The notes under the pieces were generated by a model, which saw nothing but the letters and a program-made list of their open reading frames with translations, was not told the origin of the DNA and made no database searches. Below, piece after piece: positions 1-6,109 of a stretch of DNA of 6,751 bases. Position 1 is the first letter of the stretch. Each line of letters opens with the position of its first letter. The stretch comes from JALYQB01 sp035640155 (lineage in GTDB: Bacteria; Actinomycetota; Actinomycetes; Mycobacteriales; Pseudonocardiaceae): assembly GCA_035640155.1 (NCBI GenBank), contig DASQWR010000079.1:1-6751 (forward strand), written 5' to 3'. The position numbers were made by a program, and so were the translations under genes.

Positions 1-666
1 GCCAGCCCGGTGAACAGCTGCGAGCCCGGGTTGCCGGCGGCTTTCGCCTTGCGTTCCCGCGCGAGCTGGTCGGCGATCTCGTCGCGGAGCAGCCGGCAGG
101 CAGGAGCGACCGCACGGACGATGGCGCCCACGCTGCGGATCGGAGCCGGTGCCCAGCCCAGGAACGGCACCAGCAGTTGCTCGAACCCCGGCCCCGTCAC
201 GCGCAGCTCGCCCGCGCCGCTGCTCAGCGTTCCGTCGAGCCGGACGATCTCCCCCGCGCGCTCTCCGGTCTCGTAGCGCGCCCAGGACGTCCCGTCGGTG
301 TAGACGAGGTTCGGCAGGTTGGCGAGCCGGGACCACTGCCGGCGGTTGTGCTGGCCGGTTCAGCGCCGGGGCATCCGCGCCGAGCCCAGGCTTCTTGATC
401 TCGATGTATCCGCAGATCGCTCCGTCGACCTGCACTGCGTAGTCCGGGCGGACCTGCAGGTCCGACAGCATCGCCTCGCCGACGGGAACCACCTGCAGGC
501 CGTGCCGCGAGCCGACCTCCCGCACCAGGTTCACCAGCGGCGTGCGGAGTGCTTCCTCCGGCTCGCCGACGCCGGTGCTCAGCTGCTCACGCGCGGACCG
601 GCCGAAGGTGCTGACCGCGTCCTGCAGCCAGTCCGGTGGTACGTAGGACACTGGCGCGCTCCTCAT
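1..666 (-). pseudogene. Frameshifted N-terminal part of an Eco57I/type ISP-like restriction-methylase (PD-(D/E)XK nuclease region)
   Basis: Reading leftward from ATG 666, the first ~103 codons give a coherent domain with a PD-(D/E)XK nuclease signature: R73-P74-D75, then E89-I-K91 in the segment GYIEIKKPGLGAD. After codon 103 the sense moves to another frame. From base 356 to the edge it reads GQHNRRQWSRLANLPNLVYT, then a stretch resembling the linker into the methylase (LLRDEIADQLARE, ending GSQLFTGL). From memory, KKPG...HN..QW..L..LPNL.YTDG is typical of single-chain restriction-modification proteins with an N-terminal nuclease and an Eco57I-type N6-adenine methylase. One extra base within 354-360 explains the break. 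The original frame also stays open to the edge, so the frameshift is seen by sense, not by a stop. It could be a real inactivation or a sequencing error. The methylase part lies outside the window. The start is uncertain: GTG 672 is in frame, and no Shine-Dalgarno is visible. Confidence 0.72.
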
Positions 667-761
667 CGACACAGGACGCACGCTACCGACGAGGGGCGAC
701 GAGACGCTCCAAGTTCGCCGTTCCAACCGCTGAGTCCTGTGGCCATCTCGTCGAGGGAGGT

Positions 762-1460
762 GTGAGCGGCGCGCCAAGTGGACACCCCGGTGTCGTGCCC
801 GCAGAGACCGGACCCGACACCGCCGTCCTCGATATCGACGGCACCCTCGTCGACACCAACTACCAGCACGCGCTGGCCTGGTACCGCGCGTTTCGCCGGT
901 ACGACATCACACTGCCGCTATGGCGCATCCACCGGGCGATCGGGATGGGCGGTGACCAACTCGTCGGCGCCCTGGCCGGCGAACGGGTCGAGGCCGACCA
1001 CGGTGACGAGCTGCGCGCCGCGCAGACCGAGGAGTTCGACCCGATGCTGGGCGAGCTGTGCCCGTTCGACGGCGCGCACGCGCTGCTGGTCGAGATCCAC
1101 CGCCGGGGGTTCAAGCTGGTCCTGGCCAGCTCCGGCAAGGCCAAGCACATCGACCATTACCTTGATCTGCTCGCCGCCCGTGACCTCGCCGACGCGTGGA
1201 CCAGCTCGGCTGACGTCGAGCAGACCAAGCCCGCACCCGACCTGGTCCAAGTCGCGGTGGGCAAGGTCCAAGGCGCGCGCGCGGTGATGGTCGGGGACTC
1301 GACCTGGGACTGCGTCGCGGCCGGCAAGCTCGACGTGCCCAGCTACTGCCTGCGCACCGGCGGGTTCTCCGTGGACGAGCTCATCGAGGCCGGGGCGAGG
1401 CAGGTCTACGAGTCCCTTCCCGCACTGCAGGCCGACCTCGACCGAGTGCTCACCGGGTAA
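762..1460 (+). CDS. HAD-superfamily hydrolase (phosphoglycolate phosphatase / beta-phosphoglucomutase-like)
   Basis: A 232-residue cytoplasmic HAD phosphatase, the usual length for subfamily I with a helical cap. All four motifs are visible: motif I AVLDIDGTLVDT (nucleophile D24, acid/base D26), motif II LVLASSG (S123/S124), motif III lysine in TKPAPD (K156), and motif IV MVGDSTWD (D179, D183). The cap lies between motifs I and II, roughly residues 40-105. It should hydrolyse a small phosphorylated metabolite using Mg2+ and an aspartyl-phosphate intermediate; the substrate cannot be read from the sequence. The start is uncertain. GTG 762 follows GAGGGAGG (753-760) with only 1 nt between, closer than a normal Shine-Dalgarno. 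GTG 795 would give 221 residues beginning 13 residues before motif I. It is divergent from the broken restriction gene and convergent with the DUF4383 gene, so it is probably monocistronic. No clear promoter was found in 667-761. Confidence 0.88.
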   Translation: MSGAPSGHPGVVPAETGPDTAVLDIDGTLVDTNYQHALAWYRAFRRYDITLPLWRIHRAIGMGGDQLVGALAGERVEADHGDELRAAQTEEFDPMLGELCPFDGAHALLVEIHRRGFKLVLASSGKAKHIDHYLDLLAARDLADAWTSSADVEQTKPAPDLVQVAVGKVQGARAVMVGDSTWDCVAAGKLDVPSYCLRTGGFSVDELIEAGARQVYESLPALQADLDRVLTG

Positions 1461-1496
1461 GGATGCCGACTACCTGGCCCGGCTGATCACCGACCA

Positions 1497-1536
1497 GGAT
1501 GGTGCCGCGCCCTGCTGCTGCAGCGCGGCACCATCC
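1497..1536. terminator. Bidirectional hairpin terminator between convergent genes
   Basis: GGATGGTGCCGCGC (1497-1510) and its exact reverse complement (1523-1536) form a 14-bp perfect stem with a 12-nt loop. It sits between the stop of the HAD gene (1460) and the stop of the oppositely oriented DUF4383 gene (1543), where a shared terminator is expected. There is no T-run on either side, which is common for terminators in high-GC actinobacteria. Confidence 0.75.
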
Positions 1537-1542
1537 AAGTGG

Positions 1543-1977
1543 TCAACCCGCTCGCCGGGGAAGCACCACACCGAGGAGGATCATGCCTGCCGCCAGTGCC
1601 AGGTGCAGCCAGTTGTCAGCGGCGTTGAGTGGCACGAAGTTCGCGGCACTGTCCAGGTCGATGAACAGTCCGTAGAGCCACAACACCACGTAGATCAGAC
1701 CGCCGCCGATCAGGAAGGTGCGCGCTGCGGCCGCGGTCCGGGACATGGCCAGCCCCACGACCCCGAAGGCCAGGTGCACGATGTTGTGCAGTACCGAGAC
1801 CTGGAAGATGCCCAGGAGCATGGCATCGGACTGGGTCCCGGCCAGCTGCAGCGCGTCGTAGTCAATCGCGCCCGGGACGAATCCCAGGACGCCGACCAGC
1901 ACGAACACCACGCTCACCACCGCAGCCGCGAGCTGCACCGGGGATCGGGTGGATCGAGTCGAACGGGTTCCAGTCAT
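1543..1977 (-). CDS. DUF4383 domain-containing four-helix membrane protein
   Basis: A 144-residue integral membrane protein with a short basic, Ser/Thr/Arg-rich N-terminus and four hydrophobic helices at about 15-36, 53-78, 88-107 and 122-140. The strings LLGIFQVSVLHNIVHLAFG, IYVVLWLYG and SAANFVPLNAADNWLHL match what I know of DUF4383, a family of unknown function common in actinobacteria; the histidines in LHNIVH and NWLHL are characteristic. I chose ATG 1977 because GAGAGG (1986-1991) lies 8 nt upstream. The in-frame GTG 1984-1986 overlaps that Shine-Dalgarno and is less likely, though it would add three residues. The gene stands alone, about 300 nt from its upstream neighbour. The biochemical role is unknown. 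Confidence 0.88.
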   Translation of the reverse strand: MTGTRSTRSTRSPVQLAAAVVSVVFVLVGVLGFVPGAIDYDALQLAGTQSDAMLLGIFQVSVLHNIVHLAFGVVGLAMSRTAAAARTFLIGGGLIYVVLWLYGLFIDLDSAANFVPLNAADNWLHLALAAGMILLGVVLPRRAG

Positions 1978-1985
1978 GGCAGTCA

Positions 1986-1991
1986 CCTCTC
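1986..1991 (-). promoter_or_regulatory. Ribosome binding site deciding the DUF4383 start
   Basis: GAGAGG on the minus strand with 8 nt to ATG 1977. The competing in-frame GTG at 1984-1986 begins within this element, so the site favours the ATG. Confidence 0.7.
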
Positions 1992-2285
1992 AACGGTCGA
2001 ACAACACCTGACGGGCAGTCGGTTCGGGGGGATACCGTGGCGCGGGGTACCCGATCCGACGCACTAATCACAAGCCACCCGCACAACATTCGTTTGCCGC
2101 CCCCCGTCGGTTCAGCCAGCCGCGAGGCCCGCTACCTTGAGCCACTCAGCCCGACACGACTGGGGCAGGATGCCGGCCCGAACCAGGTGTGATCCACGGC
2201 GCCGGGACCCTGGGGTCACCGGGGCGGGAGCCCAACAGGGAGAAGCAGTTGTTACGGCGAGAGCCACCCCGGAGCGCAGAACGGG
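1992..2285. other. Gene-free stretch between the toxin-antitoxin pair and the DUF4383 gene
   Basis: About 300 bp without a convincing gene on either strand; open frames here read as arginine/proline-rich shadow sequence. It should hold the end of the toxin transcript (right) and the promoter and leader of the DUF4383 gene (left). I found no promoter for the latter that I would trust. GGGTAC at about 2046-2051 on the minus strand resembles a stress-sigma -10, but no GTTT-type -35 lies at the right distance. A TACCTT at 2133-2138 on the plus strand has no good -35 and faces no gene. A short hairpin at 2202-2222 is listed separately. Confidence 0.5.
2202..2222 (-). terminator. Possible hairpin terminator downstream of the toxin gene
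   Basis: CCGG-GACCC-TG-GGGTC-A-CCGG can fold with one bulged base. The formal loop is 2 nt, so the inner pair would open. It lies 63 nt beyond the toxin stop codon and has no T-run. It is weak compared with the 1497-1536 hairpin, and in 70% GC DNA such a structure could be chance. Confidence 0.25.
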
Positions 2286-2663
2286 TCAGACTGCGACGAG
2301 CTCGACGTGTACACCCGCCACCTCGGCAAGCACCAGCAGGTCCTGCGGGTCGGAGGTGAGGACGTCGTCTCCGTCACGAGCGAGGAGCACGACGGCGGCG
2401 TCGACGACATCACTGGATCCGGCGCGGCCGAGCAGCACCCCGGCGCGCCGCCCGAGCTCCTCGTTTAACGCGACGACGTCGACCCCCGCGAGTAGCCGTG
2501 CGAGGAGGGCCTGCCGTCCACCGCCGCGCCACACCTGCGCAACCACGCCACCGTGCGTCAGCGGCACGCGCCCAGCTGCGCGTTCGCCCTTGACGAGCGC
2601 AACGACGTCACGGTCGGCCCGCTCCACGGCGAGGAACGCACCGGCATCGAGGACCAGGCTCAT
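2286..2663 (-). CDS. vapC: PIN-domain toxin ribonuclease (VapC family)
   Basis: A 125-residue single-domain protein, the normal VapC size. It opens with MSLVLDAGAFLAVER, carrying the first metal-binding aspartate (D6). It continues with VVAQVWRGGGRQALLARLL (40-58) and ends with SSDVVDAAVV (D85, D88) and TSDPQDL (D105, D108). PIN toxins cleave RNA, often tRNA or rRNA, with Mg2+ held by three or four acidic residues. The usual mid-domain glutamate is replaced by Q43 (VVAQVWR); I recall this as typical of an actinobacterial PIN subgroup rather than a defect. The ATG overlaps the antitoxin stop as ATGA and has no Shine-Dalgarno of its own, so translation is probably coupled to the antitoxin. The RNA target cannot be inferred. 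Confidence 0.85.
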   Translation of the reverse strand: MSLVLDAGAFLAVERADRDVVALVKGERAAGRVPLTHGGVVAQVWRGGGRQALLARLLAGVDVVALNEELGRRAGVLLGRAGSSDVVDAAVVLLARDGDDVLTSDPQDLLVLAEVAGVHVELVAV

Positions 2664-2932
2664 CCCACGCCACGCCCGCGGACGACCACGGCGCGGGTCC
2701 GGGCGCGACGGGCTGCCTCGGCGACCTGCTCGTCGCTGATCTCGCCGTGCTCGGCCTCGTAGGCGGCGAGGAAGTCGTCGAGGGCGCGCACCCGCCGGTC
2801 GTGGTCGGCCTGCCGGTGCAGGGCGTCGTTGACCCACCCACTCAGGCTGCCTGCCGACCCATCGGCGACCGCTGCCTGACCGGCCTCGATCACCGAGGCG
2901 TCCACTGACGCGGACAGTCGTCGCTTTTCCAC
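2660..2932 (-). CDS. vapB: Ribbon-helix-helix antitoxin (VapB type)
   Basis: A 90-residue antitoxin preceding the PIN toxin and overlapping it by 4 nt. The N-terminal RRLSASVD would form the DNA-binding ribbon strand, followed by helices at roughly 12-22 and 29-45 (SLSGWVNDALHRQ), as in ribbon-helix-helix repressors. The C-terminal half is charged (DDFLAAYEAEHGEISDEQVAEAARRAR) and is the likely toxin-binding part. It should neutralise the PIN ribonuclease and, with it, repress the operon. GTG 2932 is chosen because an in-frame stop (TAG 2942-2944) lies just upstream. GGAGG at 2934-2938 is only 1 nt away, too close for a normal ribosome site. The promoter geometry instead predicts a leaderless mRNA beginning at this GTG. 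Confidence 0.85.
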   Translation of the reverse strand: MEKRRLSASVDASVIEAGQAAVADGSAGSLSGWVNDALHRQADHDRRVRALDDFLAAYEAEHGEISDEQVAEAARRARTRAVVVRGRGVG

Positions 2933-2938
2933 ACCTCC

Positions 2939-2967
2939 ATGCTACTCCGAGCACACGAATGTGTGAA
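2939..2967 (-). promoter_or_regulatory. Promoter of the vapBC pair, predicted leaderless
   Basis: On the minus strand TTCACA (2962-2967) matches TTGACA at 5 of 6 positions. A 17-nt spacer follows, then TAGCAT (2939-2944), matching TATAAT at 4 of 6. Counting 7 nt from the last base of the -10 puts transcription start at 2932, the first base of the antitoxin GTG. The promoter starts 13 nt past the stop codon of the acyltransferase gene, so the pair can be transcribed independently of the upstream operon. Confidence 0.65.
2952..2965. promoter_or_regulatory. Candidate VapBC autoregulatory operator (inverted repeat)
   Basis: CACAC-GAAT-GTGTG (plus strand) is a perfect 5-bp inverted repeat with a 4-nt centre. 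It overlaps four bases of the -35 and ten of the spacer. This is where a ribbon-helix-helix antitoxin-toxin complex would be expected to bind and block RNA polymerase. Binding is inferred from position and symmetry only. Confidence 0.5.
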
Positions 2968-2979
2968 GCGCGGCGTGAC

Positions 2980-4053
2980 TCACCGCCGTCGGCGCGGTGC
3001 CCGTGCAGGCCATCGCGTCCGCGGCCGCCGGGTTCCGTCGGCGTCCGGCTGCTCCCGGGTCTCGTCGATCCAGTCGTCGATGCGTTCCCACCACTGGTAG
3101 AGCCAGTCGACCTGCGCCTCGGCACCGGGGGGAACCTCGTCGTGCGGGACGCGCCACCACCGCATCCGCACGACGCGGTCCATCGGCAGCGCGCGCCAGA
3201 CGTCGGCGACGGTAAACAGGTCGTCCAGCCCGGCGTGCGCGACCCAGACGACGTCAGCCTCGGGCGCAGCGGCGAGTGCGGCACCGACCCCACCGGGCCG
3301 GGGTGGCAGCACGTTGCGCATCGCCTCCGACCGCCGGGCCATGTCCTCCAGGCCCTTTGCTCGCAACCGGGCGATGGCAGCACAGCGCCGCCGCTGGCTG
3401 AAGTTGCCGCCCTCGGGGAAGATGACAAAGGCGTCGTCGTGGTCGAGCGCGGTGGCCAGCTCGCCGATCTGCACGGTCACGTCCCGACCGCGACGTTCCC
3501 GGTGGCTGGACAGGAAGCGGGTGGGCAGGCGGTTGAGCACCACGTCCAGCGCCGGGTGCCACTGCAGGTTCTCGGTGAGCACGACACGCGGCTCCCGCGC
3601 GTACCAGTTGACCAGTGCGTGGATCAGCAGGAACGAGTCGCCCGGGCCCGCGTGCCGGCAGAACACCAGCAGCGGCCGGTCCAGGTACTCGTCCGGATCG
3701 GGTCCCTCGATCTCCACCCGCAGCCGCAACACCCGTGCCGCCTCGCCGTAGAGCACCCGCAGGTACCAGCCCACCAACCGGTAGTGCCGCCGCTGGAACG
3801 CCGGGCTGCACACCCGCAGCCCGAAGCCTGCCGCGAGCCACAGGCCGAACAACGCCAGCAACCCCAGGCTCTCCAGCACCAGGGCGACCACGGCCACCCA
3901 GAGCACCCGCAGCGCCCGCAGCCGCCCGGGCAGCAACGGGGAGAGCGCCGCGGCGACCAGCACCAGCAGCGGCAGCGCCGCGAGCACTCCGGCGGTGAGC
4001 ACGAGGATCGCGGGCGCTAGCACGACTCGGCGTACCCAGCGCGGTGGCAGCAT
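2980..4053 (-). CDS. PlsC-like 1-acyl-sn-glycerol-3-phosphate acyltransferase family membrane protein
   Basis: A 357-residue protein with two N-terminal hydrophobic segments (about 10-36 and 50-76) and a cytoplasmic glycerolipid acyltransferase domain. The catalytic HX4D motif is H134-AGPG-D139, and the substrate-binding motif is FPEGGNFS (212-219, E214). Family members transfer an acyl chain from acyl-CoA or acyl-ACP to a lysophospholipid or related alcohol at the membrane. The protein is longer than classical PlsC (about 240-250 residues) because of the N-terminal helices and a C-terminal extension ending in an Arg/Pro-rich tail. ATG 4053 has GGGAG (4061-4065) 7 nt upstream, inside the end of the patatin gene, and the gap to that gene's stop is 3 nt. 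It is the last gene of the three-gene operon. A lysolipid acceptor released by the neighbouring patatin is an attractive inference, not shown. Confidence 0.87.
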   Translation of the reverse strand: MLPPRWVRRVVLAPAILVLTAGVLAALPLLVLVAAALSPLLPGRLRALRVLWVAVVALVLESLGLLALFGLWLAAGFGLRVCSPAFQRRHYRLVGWYLRVLYGEAARVLRLRVEIEGPDPDEYLDRPLLVFCRHAGPGDSFLLIHALVNWYAREPRVVLTENLQWHPALDVVLNRLPTRFLSSHRERRGRDVTVQIGELATALDHDDAFVIFPEGGNFSQRRRCAAIARLRAKGLEDMARRSEAMRNVLPPRPGGVGAALAAAPEADVVWVAHAGLDDLFTVADVWRALPMDRVVRMRWWRVPHDEVPPGAEAQVDWLYQWWERIDDWIDETREQPDADGTRRPRTRWPARAPRRRR

Positions 4054-4056
4054 GGC

Positions 4057-4920
4057 TCAACTCCCGATCCCGACGACATCCCGCAGGTACGCCCTCGACG
4101 CCTGGTAGGTCGCCTCGATCCGGTTCGCCGCCCGGTTGAAGTCCCGGTAGCCGGAGTATCCGTGACGCAGTGCGGCCCAGTCGGTGTAGCGAGGTGGTCC
4201 GCCATCTCCGAGCGGCAGGACGTGCACCTCGGTATCCGTGGGGATCGCCGCCATGTCCCGCGCGTACCGGTGCCGGCGGGCGATCTCGAAGGCGACCAGT
4301 GCCACCTCCCAGGGGCGCTGCGGGGGGTGTAACGGCTGGTCCATCCGCCCTACCTGGAGCACGAAGATGCACCGTGCTCCGAGCTCCATCGCCCGGCCGA
4401 CCGGGATGCTGTTGACCAGCCCGCCGTCGAGGTAGTGCTCGCCGTCCACCACCACCGGCGGTAGCAGCCCGGGCACCGCGGCGGACGCCAGCACCGCGTC
4501 TACCGCCGGGCCGCTGTCGAACCAGCGTTCCGCGGAGCGCTCGATGCTCGCCGCGCAACACTGGAACCGCACCGGCAACTCCTCGATGCGCAGGGTATGC
4601 AGGTGGCGCTCCAACATCCGGCGCAGGGGCAGGTTGGAGTGCGCGTGCGTGCCCGTGCCGGCCAGGGTCCACAACCGGCCCATAGCGCCGACGGAGAAGA
4701 TGCGAGCTGCATCGGGTGAGCGCCACAGCTCGTACAACCGGTCCGCGACCTCCGCTGGCGGAAATGCAGCGAGCGCTACACCGTTCATCGCGCCCACCGA
4801 GGTGCCGAGCACCAGGTCCGGGCGGACCCCGGCGTCGAGCAAGGCGCGCAGCATGCCCACCTGCACCGCGCCCAGCACGCCGCCACCACCGAGCACCACG
4901 GCCGTCGGTCCGGAGGTCAC
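4057..4920 (-). CDS. Patatin-like phospholipase / acyl hydrolase (RssA-like)
   Basis: A 287-residue patatin-family lipid acyl hydrolase with the complete catalytic set. The glycine-rich oxyanion loop is VVLGGGGVLGAVQVG (8-22), the nucleophile elbow is GTSVG (S41), and the catalytic aspartate is in DGG (D165). It is a single soluble domain without signal peptide or membrane helix, similar in size to bacterial RssA-type patatins, so it probably acts on membrane lipids from the cytoplasmic side. Hydrolysis would release a fatty acid and a lysolipid. It starts at GTG 4920, 4 nt after the methyltransferase stop, and its stop lies 3 nt before the acyltransferase ATG. No strong Shine-Dalgarno precedes the GTG, which suggests translational coupling to the methyltransferase. 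The exact lipid substrate is unknown. Confidence 0.92.
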   Translation of the reverse strand: MTSGPTAVVLGGGGVLGAVQVGMLRALLDAGVRPDLVLGTSVGAMNGVALAAFPPAEVADRLYELWRSPDAARIFSVGAMGRLWTLAGTGTHAHSNLPLRRMLERHLHTLRIEELPVRFQCCAASIERSAERWFDSGPAVDAVLASAAVPGLLPPVVVDGEHYLDGGLVNSIPVGRAMELGARCIFVLQVGRMDQPLHPPQRPWEVALVAFEIARRHRYARDMAAIPTDTEVHVLPLGDGGPPRYTDWAALRHGYSGYRDFNRAANRIEATYQASRAYLRDVVGIGS

Positions 4921-4924
4921 GCGC

Positions 4925-6046
4925 TCATGCTGCCAGCAACCGGTAGAAGCGGAAGAAGTCGTCTTCGATCCCGAGCACCTCGATGCCCGCGAAGCCGGCC
5001 GCGACGGCGTAACCGCGCAGGGTGTCGGGACGCATCACGGTCCCGGTCCCCGCGGAGGGTTGGTGCGCCATCCCGTCGGGCAGGCAGCACATCAGGCTGT
5101 AGCCGTACATCAGGCGCTCGATCTCGTCGCCGGGTGCGGTGAACGTCTCGGCGACCCGCTCGTCCATCACCAGGACGGTGCCGCGGGACCCGGCCAGCGC
5201 CCGCATCGCGCTCAGCACGCCGACGGGGTCGGGCAGGTCGTGCACGCACTCGAACGCGGTGACCAGGTCGTAGTCGCCGGAATCGGTGCCGGTGTCGCCC
5301 GCGGCGACCATGGCGACGTCGGCCAGGTGGAACCGGACCCGGTCGCCGACGCCGGCCTCAGCGGCGTTGCGCCGCGCGCCGTCGATCGAGGGGGCGTCGA
5401 TGTCGTAGCCGTCGACGGTGGCGTGGGGGTAGGCGAGCGCGATCCCGATGGAGGACCAGCCCATCCCGCAGCCGACGTCGGCTACCCGGCCGCCACCGCG
5501 CAGCGCGGTGTCGAGGTCGGGCACGGACGGCAGGTAGGTACGGCCGAGCGCGCCGAGGAACATCGGGCGGTTGGCGGCGGCCTGCGCCTCGCGGGCGTCG
5601 GCGCCGTGCTCGGCCCAGGTCACGCCGCCGCCGCTGCGGTAGGCCTCGACCAGGGCGTCCATCTGCTTGCCCACTCCCACCAGCAGCCGGGCCAGCGGCA
5701 GCAGGTGGTTGGGGCTGAGCACGTCGATGAGCGGCTCGACGTGACCGTCGGGCAGCGTGAAGCGGCGGCGGGTGGCGTCGGGGTCGTCGCTCGCGGTCAG
5801 GATGCCGGTGACGGCCTGCTGCTCGAGCCATTCCCGGGTGTAGCGCTCGGCTGTGCCGGTGCGCGCGGCCAGCTCGACGGAGGTGAGGCCGCCGGCGTCG
5901 GCGAGCGCTCGGTAGTAGCCGAGCCGGTCGCCCAGGTAGGCGGCCTGCACGTCGAGGGTGGCGAGCAGGGAACCGAACAGCCGCTCGACGAGCGCGTCGG
6001 TGATGTGGGTGGTGGTGGTTGCGGTGGTCGTCTCGGTGATGGTCAC
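4925..6046 (-). CDS. Winged-helix class I SAM-dependent methyltransferase
   Basis: A 373-residue two-domain methyltransferase. The N-terminal part (about 17-110) has a winged-helix fold with LTSVELAARTGTAERYTREWLEQQ (54-77), as in small-molecule methyltransferases where this region dimerises rather than binds DNA. The C-terminal Rossmann domain carries SAM motif I VADVGCGMGWSS (188-199), the acidic residue of motif II in VDGYDID (211-217), and FECVHDLPDP (265-274). From memory it resembles mycobacterial Rv2258c-type proteins; the substrate is unknown. GTG 6046 is chosen because GAGGAGAGG (6054-6062) lies 7 nt upstream. The frame stays open far upstream, but that part reads as shadow of the divergent gene. 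Residues 3-13 are almost all threonine. It is the first gene of the operon with the patatin and acyltransferase, divergent from a SARP-type regulator whose likely target sites lie just upstream. Confidence 0.9.
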   Translation of the reverse strand: MTITETTTATTTTHITDALVERLFGSLLATLDVQAAYLGDRLGYYRALADAGGLTSVELAARTGTAERYTREWLEQQAVTGILTASDDPDATRRRFTLPDGHVEPLIDVLSPNHLLPLARLLVGVGKQMDALVEAYRSGGGVTWAEHGADAREAQAAANRPMFLGALGRTYLPSVPDLDTALRGGGRVADVGCGMGWSSIGIALAYPHATVDGYDIDAPSIDGARRNAAEAGVGDRVRFHLADVAMVAAGDTGTDSGDYDLVTAFECVHDLPDPVGVLSAMRALAGSRGTVLVMDERVAETFTAPGDEIERLMYGYSLMCCLPDGMAHQPSAGTGTVMRPDTLRGYAVAAGFAGIEVLGIEDDFFRFYRLLAA

Positions 6047-6053
6047 GGTGGTT

Positions 6054-6062
6054 CCTCTCCTC
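6054..6062 (-). promoter_or_regulatory. Ribosome binding site deciding the methyltransferase start
   Basis: GAGGAGAGG on the minus strand, a strong match to the 16S rRNA tail, with 7 nt to GTG 6046. It fixes the start in a frame that otherwise stays open for about 200 further codons. Confidence 0.8.
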
Positions 6063-6095
6063 GGGTCAGCGGGTGCGATTCCGCCGACGGGCCGA

Positions 6096-6101
6096 ACGCT
6101 A
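6096..6101 (-). promoter_or_regulatory. -10 element of the methyltransferase-patatin-acyltransferase operon
   Basis: TAGCGT on the minus strand fits the actinobacterial TANNNT -10 pattern. It predicts transcription start near 6088-6090 and a leader of about 42-44 nt containing the ribosome site. The -35 position 17-18 nt upstream has no TTGACA-like sequence and is occupied by direct repeats instead. That fits a promoter needing an activator. Confidence 0.55.
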
Positions 6102-6109
6102 CGAAGAGC

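Noticed and set aside
680..685. TAGCGT (minus strand) as the promoter of the restriction-methylase fragment
   Set aside because: Position would fit a near-leaderless GTG 672, but no -35-like sequence lies 16-18 nt upstream. It was left out as unsupported.
10..765. Overlapping plus-strand open frames in the first 765 bases
   Set aside because: They are antisense to the nuclease-methylase fragment, whose minus-strand sense shows a PD...EIK motif and conserved YTDG-type strings.
1463..1560. Possible eroded coding fragment between HAD stop and DUF4383 (reads like DADYLARLITDQDG, then LLLQRGTIQVVNP in another frame)
   Set aside because: Too short, needs a frameshift, and overlaps the 14-bp hairpin. 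No family is recognisable, so it may be coincidence.
2133..2138. TACCTT as a plus-strand -10 element
   Set aside because: There is no credible -35 at 16-18 nt, and the only downstream gene on that strand would be antisense to the toxin.
2286..3428. Long minus-strand open frame that would fuse ~255 residues ahead of the PIN toxin
   Set aside because: The upstream part is Arg/Pro/Gly-rich low-sense sequence overlapping the antitoxin and acyltransferase genes in another frame. The PIN domain starts naturally at ATG 2663.
2959..4020. 353-codon plus-strand open frame antisense to the acyltransferase
   Set aside because: No recognisable domain and a Gln/Pro/His/Arg-rich composition. It is explained as the antisense of the PlsC-like gene.
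3254..4726. 490-codon minus-strand open frame across the acyltransferase and patatin genes
   Set aside because: Composition is typical GC-rich shadow (Ala/Gly/Arg/Pro). The real genes in this interval have intact catalytic motifs and operon spacing in other frames.
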